A stretch of DNA of 64,000 nt, from contig JACVTC010000040.1 of the NCBI GenBank assembly GCA_016946835.1, positions 108,501 through 172,500 of the forward strand. Direction: 5' to 3'. Under the pieces are notes generated by a model that had not been told where the DNA came from, did not search any database, and saw nothing but the letters and a program-made list of their open reading frames with translations. This document shows positions 52,150-64,000 of the stretch, piece after piece. Positions within the stretch are counted from its first letter, which is position 1; each line of letters opens with the position of its first letter. The position numbers and the translations under genes are program-made. Origin of the DNA: Neocallimastix lanati (nom. inval.). Taxonomy: Eukaryota > Neocallimastigomycota > Neocallimastigomycetes > Neocallimastigales > Neocallimastigaceae.

Positions 52150-53660
52150 ATTTATCTTGGCTTGTTCAATTTTTCATTTTAATTCATCATTTTGTTCAAT
52201 TTTTCCTAATTCAGCCAAAATATTCTTTTCTTGGTATTCACCAAGGCCTTTTTTATCATTAGTGTTAATTATATTAAAGTATCTTATACTATAATTTGTC
52301 CCTTCGATTATAGCTTCCTTTTAAAGGAAATATTATCACTCATTTATTAAATTTTAATATAAAGTTAATATCATAAAAATTTTGTGTATAATTAGAATGA
52401 ATTTATATTTATTTTATAAGAAATATAATATATTGATTTACTAATATTTTATATATTAGATAAAAGCACTAATGAGACTCTTAATTTATTAAATGTAATT
52501 TATTTAATTATTATTTAATTATACATTTATTTATTATTTAGTAAAATACTTTTATGAATGACTTCTTTCATTTTTTTTTTTATAATATAAAAATTATTTT
52601 TATATTAATTATTTAATTATTTCACATGAATGCTGAACCCTGAAGATCTTAGGGAACTCTTGCTTGAATTTCATTACCTATTTCATTGGCTGTAGCAAGA
52701 AGTTTATTTGCCATTGCATTAAAGTCCAGATTATCATTATGTTCAAATTCATCCAGTATACATATGAATTTTTATGAGAGAAAATTGCTTCATGTTTATC
52801 CTTATAAATTTGATGTGACTATATAATTCTTTTATCAGGAGATAGGGTAGTAAAACAATCAAGTGATGTTTTTTTTTATAAGAACGAATAAGTGGTAAAT
52901 GGTCAGAGATATCATTAAAAGAATTATATATAAAAGCAATATTCAGATAGTTTTTTAATTTATAATTAAGAACTATAAAGATAATTCAGGAATTCTTTCC
53001 ACCATTGAACCAAGTTTACTGGTGACTAACCATATCCACAAACCGTTGAAGTGAAATATTTTAAGAATAAGATCTTCTCTTCATAGTCATGCTGAAATCA
53101 CCGACAATAACAAAAGCATTATTATGATGGCTCTTTTGACAATTACCAAAAATCAATTTTCTCTTTATCCCTTGTGTTTTTATGTTTTTTGATGGGGATG
53201 CAAATGCTTCCTAATGAACATCTAACATTCCAAAAGGAAACTATATTTACTGAAATTATATATCTATATTCTAAATTATTATTAATGAATTGGCAGGAAT
53301 TGTGGATACCAATATAAAGGCCACGCATACCAGAGATTTTCATTACTTTATTATTAATTCTCTGTATGATCGGTTTCAATTTAAAATCATTTGAAAATGG
53401 TATACCTAAGTAGGTACCGCAAATCGTTTTAGGTAACTCTTGACTTGAAAGATAAAAGATAGAATTATTATAATTATTAAGAAATCCAAGATTATATAAG
53501 ATATTTATTTAAAAGGAATTCTTTTTCCAGATTAGGATTTGAATTGACCATCTGAATTACAGAAAACTGTAATTAGTATACATGATATCGGCCATTCCTT
53601 TTCCTTCAATGGACCTGAAAAAACAATCCATGGAGATTTATATTTTTGAAAACTATAGTA
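52150..53660 (-). pseudogene. Decayed non-LTR (LINE) retrotransposon, endonuclease region
   Basis: Minus-strand pieces fit an APE-type LINE endonuclease. A frame at 53379-53143 reads MRGLYIGIHNS, then RYIISVNIVSFWN, and ICIPIKKHKNT (the strand before the catalytic core). Next is AFVIVGDFSMT (the GDFN motif, about 53120-53090), and further on NDISDHLPLI (the SDHxP motif, about 52915-52890). Linker pieces follow: LDEFEHNDNLDFNAMANK (about 52760-52705) and KEAIIEGTNYSIRYFNI (about 52325-52275). Stops and frameshifts are frequent. No YADD reverse transcriptase is visible downstream, so the element is truncated. The upstream text YLGIPFSNDFKLKPII resembles a LINE RT thumb, which could mean a chimeric insertion; this is weak. 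Confidence 0.65.
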
Positions 53661-53879
53661 TTTATTTATACAATCAAACATACTATTCTGAATAATTATT
53701 TAAAATACCTAAATCTATTACCAAATGGATTAAAAATAAATTTTATCATTTTTAATATGAATTAATTCGTAGTTTACATTTTATTATTATTATTAAAATT
53801 ATTATCATTATAATTATTACTATTATTATTAGCATTATTATTATTATTGTTGTTGTTATATGTTTATTAATTAATTTAA

Positions 53880-53919
<40 letters not shown>

Positions 53920-54669
53920 ATCATATTAAAAAATTAAATTGAATGATTTAGAACAAATTTTCAAATAACTTTCCAATCAAGTTAAATAAAACGCTCCAGA
54001 GTAAAAAAGATTTTTGTAAAATATAAATTTTAATTAAAGAACAACACCAAATTTCTATTATTTCAAATATTTTATTTTTTATTATCAAATCTTTTATTTA
54101 ATTTGAAAATATATTAATTATAAAAAAAATTATATTAAATATTATTTGAAATATATGAAATTATATAAATTTCATATATTTCATAAAAATTAATTATTAA
54201 ATTAAATATATTACTATTATATTACTATTGTATTATATTATATATTATTATTGACTATTTTTCTCTAATTAAATAACTAGATAAAATATATATATATATA
54301 CATACATACAAATTTTTCTATATAAAATTTATTTTTTTTTTTCCATAACAAAATTAATTCTCTAATAATAGAGTTAATTCATTACTAAAAATAATAAAAG
54401 AAAAAAAAAGAAAGGAAAAAAAAAAAAAAAAAAAAAACGAATTAATATATAAAATATAAAATATAAGTAAATTGAAAAAATTAATGTTTCCATATAATTT
54501 CATTTTTTCATTAAAAAAATATTATTATATTTATATATAATTTTTTCTTTTTTCTTTCAATTAATAAATATATATTAATAAATGTATATATATATATATA
54601 TATATTTTCATAAATTAAGATTTAAAAGGTTTTAAAATAAAAATAAAAAAAAAAATTCTATTATTTAAT
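53661..54669. other. AT-rich intergenic
   Basis: ATT-type repeats at 53780-53865, a 39-nt A-run at 53880-53918, A-run at 54417-54437 and TA runs. This is the 3' flank of the deacetylase gene. No gene. Confidence 0.5.
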
Positions 54670-56001
54670 TTAATTTGGGTAACCTTCACCACTATATCTA
54701 TATACAGTATGGCCAATACATGTTTCCATATTAACACCCTTTAAACCCTTACCCTTTAAATATTCGATTTCTTTTTTAACTAAAGTTAATAATTTATCCT
54801 TAGTAATATATTGATAATAACTGTGGTTAAGAATAATTGGTCTATCTGATGTTTTTAATCCTTCCTTAATAAAGTTAAGGACGATATCAACATTACCCCT
54901 GTTACTCCAATCTTCAGTATCAACATACCAAAGAATACCGTAACTATAACCATTTTTCTTTAATAAATTAACAACATTTTCATTATTAGAACCTGCCATA
55001 AATGGTGGACGAACAGTTTTTGGACGTTTACCAATGATAGAATAAATTTGATCTTCTAATTTTTTTAATTCTGAACGGAAACTAGATGAGTCAAGAGTTG
55101 TCAAATCCTTGTGAGACCATGTATGACTTAAAACATTATGACCCTCATCGTACATACGTTTAATAACATTTCTAACTTTAGAAGAAGTAATATCTGACAT
55201 ATTATTACCATTGATAAAGAAAGTAGCTTTAATACCTTCCTTCTTCAATAAATCCAATAAAGCTTCATCATAATCATATACACCATCATCAAAAGTGAGA
55301 GCATAGTTTTTAGCATTAACACACTCTCTGTACCACTTAAAAGTAGATGATGGAGAAGAAGGTTTTTCAGTAACTGTATTATGTGAAGTGGTAGAACCAG
55401 TAGTGGTAGAAGAACCAGAAGAACCCTTAACACAAATCTTATCACCGACATGAAGAATGCTACAACTAATATTAGAATTTAATTTTTTTAATGAACTTTC
55501 AGTAAGACCATACTTAGTCCAAATTTTATAACAATTATCTCCCTTTACAACAGTGTGGTATGTTTTACAAGAAGAAGAAGTTGAAATACTAGAGGATCCA
55601 ACACAAATATTGATGCCCTTCTTTAAATTAGTACAACTAATACCTTTTTTTTTTTTTTTTTTTTTTTATATATAAATTATATGCAATATAAATTTAATAT
55701 TAATTTGCAATGTTTTTCAATTTATTTTTGTTTATATAATCTATACCATAGAGATTATATATTTATTATAGTTAGTGAATATTAATTTTAAAAATTATAA
55801 CTTTAACTAACCTGAATTTAAAGATTTAAATTGACTTTCCGAAAGACCATACTTAGTCCAAATTTTAAAACAACTATCACCACTCTGAACCTTATAAGTT
55901 TTTGAACAAGAACGTTTAGAAAGTCTTGATTCAATTGGTATGGCACTAGTCAAGTATAAGCTTAATAAAACAAAAATAAACGTAAAGTTTTTTGAATTCA
56001 T
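54670..56001 (-). CDS. Secreted LysM-LysM chitin/polysaccharide deacetylase (NodB fold)
   Basis: Two exons, 56001-55812 and 55643-54670, join in phase 1 to give 387 aa. Residues 1-20 are a signal peptide (FIFVLLSLYLTSA). LysM 1 (about 35-78) and LysM 2 (about 91-135) each have the fungal pattern GD-x-C-x-KIWTKYGL...LNS...C...G-x-x-IC; the intron splits LysM 1. A Ser/Thr linker (138-163) leads to a carbohydrate esterase family 4 domain (about 175-380). All five motifs are present: TFDDG (180-184), SHTWSH (236-241, metal ligands D183, H237, H241), RPP (275-277), DTEDW (305-309) and ILNH (334-337). LysM binds chitin, and family 4 enzymes de-N-acetylate chitin, so the protein likely modifies the fungus's own wall or chitin in the rumen. 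The acceptor follows a 22-nt A-run. The reverse-frame open stretch at 55245-55451 is a shadow. Chitin rather than peptidoglycan is inferred. Confidence 0.93.
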
Positions 56002-56615
56002 TTTTAAACTATTAAAAATTTAAAATTAAAAAATATAAAATATTTTATAATATAAAATTTTAATAAATTATTATATAAATCAATTATAAAATTTTTTCTA
56101 TTTCTAATTTATTATATCTCTCAATTTAAATGATTTAAATGAAACATTTATACTAACTTTATTATAATAATATTAATTTAAAAAACAAATTAAAAAAATT
56201 CCTTCTATTTTTTTTTTTTAATCTTATTTGTTATATATTTTCTCTCCAATTATATTTATATATTTATTTGATCAAAATAAAAATTAAAAAAAAAACTAAA
56301 AATGATTTTATAAAAAAAAAAAAAAAAAAAAAAAAAAGAAAAATTTTATCGTTTTATACTTTTTTTTTAGTTAATACAGATAAATGAAAAAAATTATAAT
56401 AATAATAATAATAATAATAATAAAATATTAAAAATGTATCAAAAAAACAAAATTGTAATTAAAAATGTATTATTATAATTATTTTAATTATTTATCCTAT
56501 TATAATAATTATATAGATTGAATAATTATTTATTTATAATAATTACATAAATTAGAAATTAATATATGTATATAAAGTAATTAAAGTTTATATTAATATA
56601 AATTAATTATTTTAA

Positions 56616-56656
<41 letters not shown>

Positions 56657-58419
56657 AAAAAAGTAAATTTTAAATTAATTTTATATCACCTATCTTAAAA
56701 ATACTATTATTTTAATATATATAATTAATAAGAATTTATTATAATAATATATTGAATTTTTTTTTTTTTAATCTTTTTAACTTTTATTTTTATTTTAAAT
56801 ATATATTTGATATAAATATAAATATATTTACATTTAATTTTTATTAATACATAAAATAGACTGTCTTTAAATACTGAAAACAACTAAAAATACTATAATA
56901 TTTCTGTATTTCTATTTTTATAAATATACATATATATATATTTTAATATATATTTTAGATAGATGTATTTAAAATTAAACGTCATTAAAAAAATATTATT
57001 CAAATAAAAAATATTTCTTATTGTATTAATTGTATAATACATTTCAAAGTTTTATTTATATGAAAATAAATAAAAAATATATATTAAATTAATATATATA
57101 ATAATATATATTATTAAATTATTAACAAATAAATATAAATATTTATGTATATATGTATTAAAAAATTTTTGGTAAATATTCTTATATTCTTTTCATTTAT
57201 TGCATTAAAAACTTTATATATTCAACTATAATATACATAATATATTAAAAAAATTAGTAAAAAATATAAATTTAATTAAATTATTATTATTATTATATTA
57301 CTATAGAGTAATAACTTATTATTGATAATTGATATATATTATTTTTAAGAATAATGTCAAATATAAAATTTTATTTCACTATCAATAACGATAAAATAAT
57401 TAAAGCTTTTATTTGTTTTAGATATTGTTATTTCATTATGCACTACTTCAATAAGATCTATAATTATTAGATTTTATTGATAATTTTTAAATATAAAAAA
57501 AAAAAAATGAAAAAGTGAAAGAAAATGAAAGAATTTTTTTTTTTTTTTTAATTTATATGTATATCCATAATGAATATTATATATTATGATATTATAAAAA
57601 TTATATATCAAACTTTAATATTAATTGAATAAATTAATTAAAAAATTTCAATTTCCTTAAAATATGGAATGTTTTTTTTAAAAAAAATATATTAATTCAT
57701 GAAATTTTGTGTGACGTGACATAATAAAATTAACCACCATTACAAAAATTTTTTTTTAAATTAAAGTTTATATTATATAAAATATAATAATACTAATAAA
57801 AAAGAAATGAAGAGATTTGATTTATATAATATATATTTAAAAATTACATTAAATTTAACAAATATTTTTCTACATTATTTCATATTATATTATTATATTT
57901 TGACTATTTAGAACAGATATAACAATTTTAAAATATATTAAAGTTCAAATCTTTTTATCTATTTATTTTATTTTTTTTCTTGATAAAAAAAAAATATCAT
58001 TAACAATAAAATAAAAGTTAAAAGTTTAATATTATAATTTTAAAAAAAAATAATAATAATAAAAAATAAAAATAAATATTCTCCAAATTTTTATACTAAA
58101 TAAAATTAATATGCTATTTCAAATTGGGAAAAACTTACGGATTTTCAAAAATGATTTTCACAATATATAAAAAAAAATTAATCATAATTCAATATTTATG
58201 TATGAGTATAAAATAGTATTCACTTTGATCATAGTTTTTTTTTCTTTTTCTTTTTTTTTTTAAGTTTTTTTGATTATATATACTAGTTTTTTTTAAAAAA
58301 AAAAAAATTTTTTTTTATTTCTTTTATCTGTAAATAATATCGATAATTCATGATAAATTGTATTAAAATGAAAATAATAAAATAATTGATAGATAGATAA
58401 ATTCAGTAATAGTTTAACA

Positions 58420-58473
<54 letters not shown>

Positions 58474-60169
58474 CATTAATTAAATACTACAGATAATTAT
58501 TTAATTGGCATATTGAATTCATTAAAAAAAATTTAATATAAAATTATAAAAACCTTATAAATTGTAAATTAAATTCACATAAATGAAACAAAAAATTATT
58601 TTATATATCATATTTCTTAAATTTAATTAAATATGTAAATAAAAATTAATATATTTTACAATTTCATATTCATTATATATATTAATAATAATAATAATAA
58701 CAAGAGATAGTTTTAAAAGTTATTATTATTAAAAAATTTCTTAATTACTATTATTACCATAATATTATATTTTATATTCTATAAACAGATATTAAAAAAA
58801 AAGTTTTTTTCTAATTTATTAGTTTTTAATATTATTTATGATCATCTAGTTAATTATAAGTTTTTATAATAATTCATTCCTTTTATTATTAGTATGAGAT
58901 TAAAAAAATAAAAAGGCCTTTTTATTCATTCTGAAATAATTATTAATTTCACTAGTTATGCTATTATTCTATATATGATAATGCATAGAACTGAATAGCA
59001 GAAAAAAAAAAATCATTAAAATAAATAGAATAAAAACAAATAAATATATAAATAATACTATTCTATTCAAAAATTCATTTTACAAGATAGCTATATATAT
59101 GGAAAATATATAAATTGTTTTTTTTAGTCATATCTGAACAAAAATTATGTTACACATCACTTTTTAATTCAATAATAAATTTTTGATATGGAAAATGATA
59201 AAATTATTAAATTTTAAGAAACAAAAACAAAAAAAAAGGGAAAAAAAAAATAAATTATATATATGGAGAAATAGATATTTTAATTAATCATATTTCAATA
59301 TTAATTAATATTAATATTATATTTTTATTTTTATTTTTATTTTTTTTTAAATATATATTGAAAAATATAATTTAATAATTTAATATATTAAAATATATTA
59401 ATATTAATACCAATTGCTAATTTTGAGTTCTATTCAAATATTTTATAATGAAAAAATTTTTTATATTAAATACATTCTATAATAATTAATTAATGTCATA
59501 AAAAATTATCTTTTTTTCTTTTTGAATTAAATATTTTTATTTTTTTATTTTTTTTTTTTAATTATTAAATAATTTAAATAATTTCGGAATGCTTTCTCAT
59601 TTATTAAATGTTAAATATCATATAGAACTATCTTTTTAATAAATAAATAATAATCCATAATTAATATATATAACATGACATGATATATTAATTTTTTTTT
59701 ATATATTTATACTTATTATATAATTATTAGATTTTAATATATTTTAATTTATATCATTTATTTAATTTAAATTATGTAAAAGGTTTTTATTAATTAAATA
59801 TAATATTTATTGTCTCAATTTTCAAATTGAATAATATTATTGTAATAATTTCCTCTCTGTATATTATGATTGACTAAAATAAACTAAAATAAAAAAAAAA
59901 AAAAAATAAAAAAAAAAAAGTATATTATTGCAAATAATAAAAAAAAAACTAAAATATGAAAAAAATTAAACTCTAAATAAATTTTTTTAAATATTATTAA
60001 ATATTTTTATTCATATATTAATGAAAAATAAATTATAAACTAATAATATAAATATTAATGTATATATATATTTTTTATCAAATATTTTTTTTTTATAATT
60101 GCATATTTTTATAAAAGAATTTTATTTATTACAAGAAAAATAAATCAATAAATATTTCTGAAAGAAATT
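56002..60169. other. AT-rich intergenic, no gene seen
   Basis: About 4.1 kb of low-complexity DNA: A-runs at 56310-56337, 56619-56654 and 58425-58470 (about 46 nt), (AAT)n at 56397-56423 and TA runs. No protein-like frame or RNA was recognised. It covers the upstream region of the deacetylase gene (from 56002) on its minus-strand 5' side. Confidence 0.5.
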
Positions 60170-60262
60170 ATGGTCTTCTCTTTTAGAGGCATTGGGCCTG
60201 CTACGCCTTTCTTAACTGCATTTTCAGTATTAACTCTCCTGGTTAGTTTGCGCTTATACTGT
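60170..60262 (-). pseudogene. Short fragment of the dispersed gag-like family
   Basis: The reverse strand reads YKRKLTRRVNTENAV then a diverged stretch and KEKTIISFR. It matches the 3' end of the gag-like region at 25290-25395 at DNA level (tataagcgcaaactaaccag is shared exactly). About 93 bp survive with small deletions. No LTR is next to it. Confidence 0.8.
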
Positions 60263-60543
60263 TGGACTTATTTAAATATAATATATGAATAAATAAGTAA
60301 ATAATAGTTATTTAAAATTTTTAAAAAATCAGTTAATATAACATTGTTAGTCGAGGTAACTTAAAAATTTATAAAAAAAAAATATATATAATGAAAATTT
60401 AAAAATACTAAAAATGCTTTGAAATTTTAAAAGTAAAATCATATATTTACTTATTAGGCTTATAGGTAACACAATAATTTGTATATTATTAATGATTAAG
60501 GTAGACAGAGAAAAGAGAATATTTTGATTTATAATAAAATTAT

Positions 60544-60580
<37 letters not shown>

Positions 60581-60923
60581 TGAATATAGATTCTTATTAA
60601 TTTAAAATATGATTATTTATTATTTATTAATGTCTTTTATTACTAATAATTATTTTTCATTATTACTATTAATATTTTTTAATATTATAGTAAAAAAAAA
60701 AAAAATTATGGTTTTATTATTAAAAAATATTAATTAGGTACTTTATTATAATATAAAAGAATTTTTGGTTTAATTAAAAAAAAAAATTTTTTTATTAAGT
60801 ATTATATAATAATTATTAAATATTATTTTTATTACATTTTTTTTATCATAACATATATCTTTTTTTTTTTTTATTTTTATTTTTATTTTTATTTTTATTT
60901 TTATTTTTATTTATTTTTCCTTA
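60263..60923. other. Intergenic, 3' flank of glutamate decarboxylase
   Basis: A-run at 60548-60578 and (TTTTTA)n at 60865-60910. No gene. The gene's polyadenylation region must lie here, but no distinctive signal stands out from the AT background. Confidence 0.5.
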
Positions 60924-62675
60924 TTAGCAAACACCCCACTTTGTTTTAATTGGGCTTTTTTCCTTATGATCTTTTAAAATATCTTTTTTATCAATATAAT
61001 TCATAGAAGAAGTTCCTTCTTTCTTTTCTAAATAATTCTCATTTCCATTAATTAAATTCTAATTTTATAATTATGAATAAAATATATATATATATTTATT
61101 TCATTTAAATAATAAAACAATTAAAAATTAAATTATAAATAATTATTTCATTTATTTTTTTTTTTTTTTTTTTATTATTATTATTATTTTTTTTTCATTT
61201 TTTTATTTTTTATTTTACTTTACCTCAATAGATTGATGAATATTTTTATATAAATAATTTATTAATTCTTCAGAATGACTTTCTCTAATCTATAATAAAA
61301 AATTATATTTAAAATATTTAAATTAGCTATTAATAATACATAGAAATAATATATAGAAAGTATTATAAAAAAAAAAAAAAAAAAAAAAAAATTTAAAAAA
61401 AATTTTTTTATGAAAAAATCATTAGTATTACTTACAACTATTCTCAATATTGTACGATTTTGTTCATTTGGTGGAAGATCATAGCATGGAACAATCCAAC
61501 CATGAATTTTTAAAAGTTTTGAAAGATTAGCTTCAGTAACATAGGGCTTATTTTTTTTATACTTTTTTTTAATTTCAAATGCAATAACGGGTAAACAAGG
61601 TTTAAAGCCTTTAATTAACGAATTACTATTATTATCCATATTAATTTTTTTATTTACATCACATAATATATTAAAATAATCTAAATCCTCCAAGGCTAGA
61701 GCTAATCTTCTTGCATTAATTAAACAATTATTTATAATAGAAGTATAACCTTCATAACCTAATCTCAAAAAGTTATAATATTGTCCTATAACAGTAGTTG
61801 ATGTTCTTGAAAAGTTTAAAGTAAAAGTATATTCTACAGCTATATATAATATTTTGATATTTATTTAAAAAAAAAATATATATATATATATATGTTATTT
61901 TTTCGTTTTATTTTTTTTTTTTTTATGATAAATTTTTAATATATAATTTTACTAACATCCTAAATAATTTAATCTAAAAATTAAATCTTTTGGGAGAAAC
62001 TCTTGACTTTTCCATAGAATCCAACCAATACCCTAATATTAATATATAAAAATATTTATAATAATTATATAATACATAGTTTTCAAAATGTTATTTTATT
62101 CTATTTCAATACCCTTTTTTATTCCTATATTAAATCATTAATAATAATATTTAATTATTACAGGATATACAAGACCAAACTTTTATGTATATATATATAT
62201 AATTATTTTGATTATTATTGAAAATTGAATAAATAATTTTTATAAAATTATAATTGTAATTTTTCTTTTTTTTTTTCTTTTTTAATTTAATAGTTTAAAT
62301 AAAATTTTTATAAAACTACCTTATGACCAGATACATTAATACTATGAACTCTATCCAATTCAAAAGACCATTTTAATTCAGGAAAAGCAAAAGGCGCAAT
62401 AAAACCACCACTAGCGGCATCAACATGAATAGGAATATCAATTCCTGTTTTTCGTTGATAATCATCTAAAATTTTACACATTTCTTCAACTGGTTCAAAA
62501 TGACCCGTATATGTACTACCTAAAATAATCTAAATATATATATTCAAAATAAAATATACATATATCAATATATATAATAATAATATTATTTAATAATATC
62601 ATAATTTATATTTATTAAACAAGTTTAAGGATAAAAATGATGAATATTTTTATTAGTTTATTTATTTAGAACAAC

Positions 62676-62722
<47 letters not shown>

Positions 62723-62822
62723 AATTTTCTATTATATTTAATTACTATGTATAATATAATAAAAAATATAAATAATATAGTAAAATTAAATATAATAAAA
62801 ATAATATTTAGATATAATAATA

Positions 62823-62855
<33 letters not shown>

Positions 62856-63909
62856 TAATAATAATAATAATAAAAGAAAAAAAAATTATTTATATAATAT
62901 AAATCACTACTACCATAATTCCAATAGTATTTTCATCGATATATTTAATAGCACGTTGAGGATTAAGACAAAAATGAGTTTCCTCATCAACAGGAACCAT
63001 TCGAACTTCCACATCAAAATAACGAGCAAATTTTTCTAATGCTACCTGAGCGTTTGAACCAAAAACAATATTAGGTTTAGAACAATCTAAACCTTTTTCT
63101 TCTCTTTTTTTCCTCCATCGCCATTTCAAAGCCAAACCACCTAGCATGACGGCTTCACTACTACCAGTAGTTGCTGTTCCAATGACACATTGATCATCTG
63201 GTGCATGGAAAAGATGACCTAACATTCCAATACAACGTTTATGAATATTTTGAATCATAGGATAACAATCTTGATCAGCAAAATTTTTAGACCATGCTTG
63301 AGACATTAATTTCTCACATTCAGGTTCCATCCAAGTAGAAACAAATGTAGCCATATTCTAATATATATATATATATAATAAAAATAGAGTTATAATAATT
63401 TAATATTAATTTTTATTTTATGATATATATGATTCAATTTTAAAATTTGTAATATTTTATTTAATATTAGTTGATAAATTGAATTTATAATAAATTTTTT
63501 TAAAAAAAAAACCTGACTAGGATTTGCTTCAATTTTTATTTGATCTTCAATTAATTGAGATATAACTTTTGGTTCAGAGGATTTTTCAGGTATAACATTC
63601 TTTAATTTTTTTTATATGTATATAAATATATTTAAATATACTATTAATATTAAAATTTATTTTATCAATATTTATATAATAATAATATTATTATCATTAT
63701 TAATGATAGAAGTAATAAACCTTTGGTAAATTTTCTGTAGCAAATCTTGAACCATACGCTAAAGAAACAATTTCTGTATTATTTTTATCAATATCAAGTA
63801 TTTGATCTTTATAAAAATCATTATCTAAAATGCTTTGTCTTTTTTGCTTCATTAAGGAATTTTTCTTTTTCGAATGATTTCTATTGTTAAAATTTAAAAT
63901 AGTATTCAT
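60924..63909 (-). CDS. GAD1: Glutamate decarboxylase, nine exons
   Basis: PLP-dependent decarboxylation of glutamate to GABA, consuming a proton (acid tolerance, GABA shunt). Joined exons 63909-63721, 63599-63513, 63357-62914, 62529-62320, 62179-62162, 62032-61957, 61839-61436, 61289-61224 and 61058-60924 keep frame to a 542-aa protein, normal for the family. Landmarks: [16 protein letters not shown] (about 95-110), TATTGSSEA (153-161), HVDAASGG (275-282, with PLP-binding Asp277), SINVSGHK ending in the Schiff-base Lys310, FGLVYPGIGW (311-320), [17 protein letters not shown], and the C-terminus KTKWGVC typical of fungal GADs. Lys310 is the last codon of exon 4; exon 5 supplies only FGLVYP. 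The exon 3 donor has three adjacent GTA/GTG options; 62914 was chosen because it keeps the family spacing before ILGSTYTG. The initiator is ATG 63909. Confidence 0.95.
62162..62179 (-). other. GAD1: 18-nt microexon of glutamate decarboxylase
   Basis: Six codons (FGLVYP) flanked by an acceptor ending aaaag and a donor GTAATA. Without it the conserved GHK-[YF]-G-L-V-Y-P segment next to the catalytic lysine would be missing, although the frame would remain open since 18 is a multiple of three. Confidence 0.88.
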
Positions 63910-64000
63910 GTTATAAATATATAAATATATATATATATATATATTTCTTTAAATTTATATATTGTAAATTAAAAAAAAAAAATAAATATAAAATAAAATA
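63910..64000. other. Upstream edge of glutamate decarboxylase, cut by window end
   Basis: Only 91 bp of AT-rich sequence (TA run at 63920-63944) remain; the promoter continues outside the window. Confidence 0.6.

Noticed and set aside
61262-61768. A 168-aa protein ending in a Phe-rich tail
   Set aside because: The Phe-rich end is intron read-through after a GTAAGT donor; the true exon is 61839-61436 of glutamate decarboxylase.

Overview
The window looks like nuclear DNA from a very AT-rich eukaryote, most likely an anaerobic gut fungus (Neocallimastigomycota). The evidence is: extreme A+T with long poly(A)/poly(T) runs and AAT/ATT, AAAAT and AATAAAT repeats; sparse genes with short GT...AG introns; a secreted fungal-type LysM plus polysaccharide-deacetylase protein; a fungal-type glutamate decarboxylase; Asn-rich proteins; and decayed ankyrin repeats. 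The assignment is inference from composition and gene content. No tRNA, rRNA, CRISPR array or bacterial-style operon was seen.

Layout. 1-5 kb is a graveyard: an LTR-like fragment, a decayed Ty3/gypsy pol remnant full of A-runs, a decayed ankyrin-repeat gene on the minus strand, and a MITE-like element with long inverted termini. 5-23 kb is a gene desert of simple repeats, minisatellites and hairpins, including about 410 bp of perfect AAAAT repeat. At 23.1 kb is the first intact gene (175 aa). 24.2-29.1 kb holds a 114-bp tandem repeat and an LTR retroelement reduced to a gag-like gene between its terminal repeats, with further broken relatives nearby. 30-35 kb is repetitive, with a perfect 33-bp-arm palindrome. 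A distant paralogue of the 23.1-kb gene lies at 35.8-36.9 kb, and a secreted or anchored 10-Cys protein at 39.8-40.6 kb. 

42.7-47.3 kb (minus) is, after exon joining, one 11-exon gene. It encodes a DHA2-like MFS membrane protein of about 1003 aa with a 560-residue Asn/Ser-rich tail. 49.4-51.0 kb encodes IMP dehydrogenase (518 aa, single exon). 52.1-53.7 kb (minus) is a decayed LINE endonuclease. 54.7-56.0 kb (minus) is a two-exon secreted chitin-deacetylase-like protein with two LysM domains. 60.9-63.9 kb (minus) is a nine-exon glutamate decarboxylase (542 aa) with an 18-nt microexon directly after the PLP-lysine codon.

The intact genes are independent transcription units with unrelated jobs: GTP synthesis, GABA/acid tolerance, chitin modification, membrane transport, plus three uncharacterised proteins. 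The clearest lead for something undescribed is the paralogous pair at 23.1 and 35.8 kb. Their acidic/Ser-rich bodies diverge but they share three short blocks: an aromatic/basic N-terminal patch, an LSEST block, and a PP1-docking-like K-x-V-S/T-F-S motif followed by a basic amphipathic C-terminus. All spliced models were built by hand from frame continuity and GT...AG sites.
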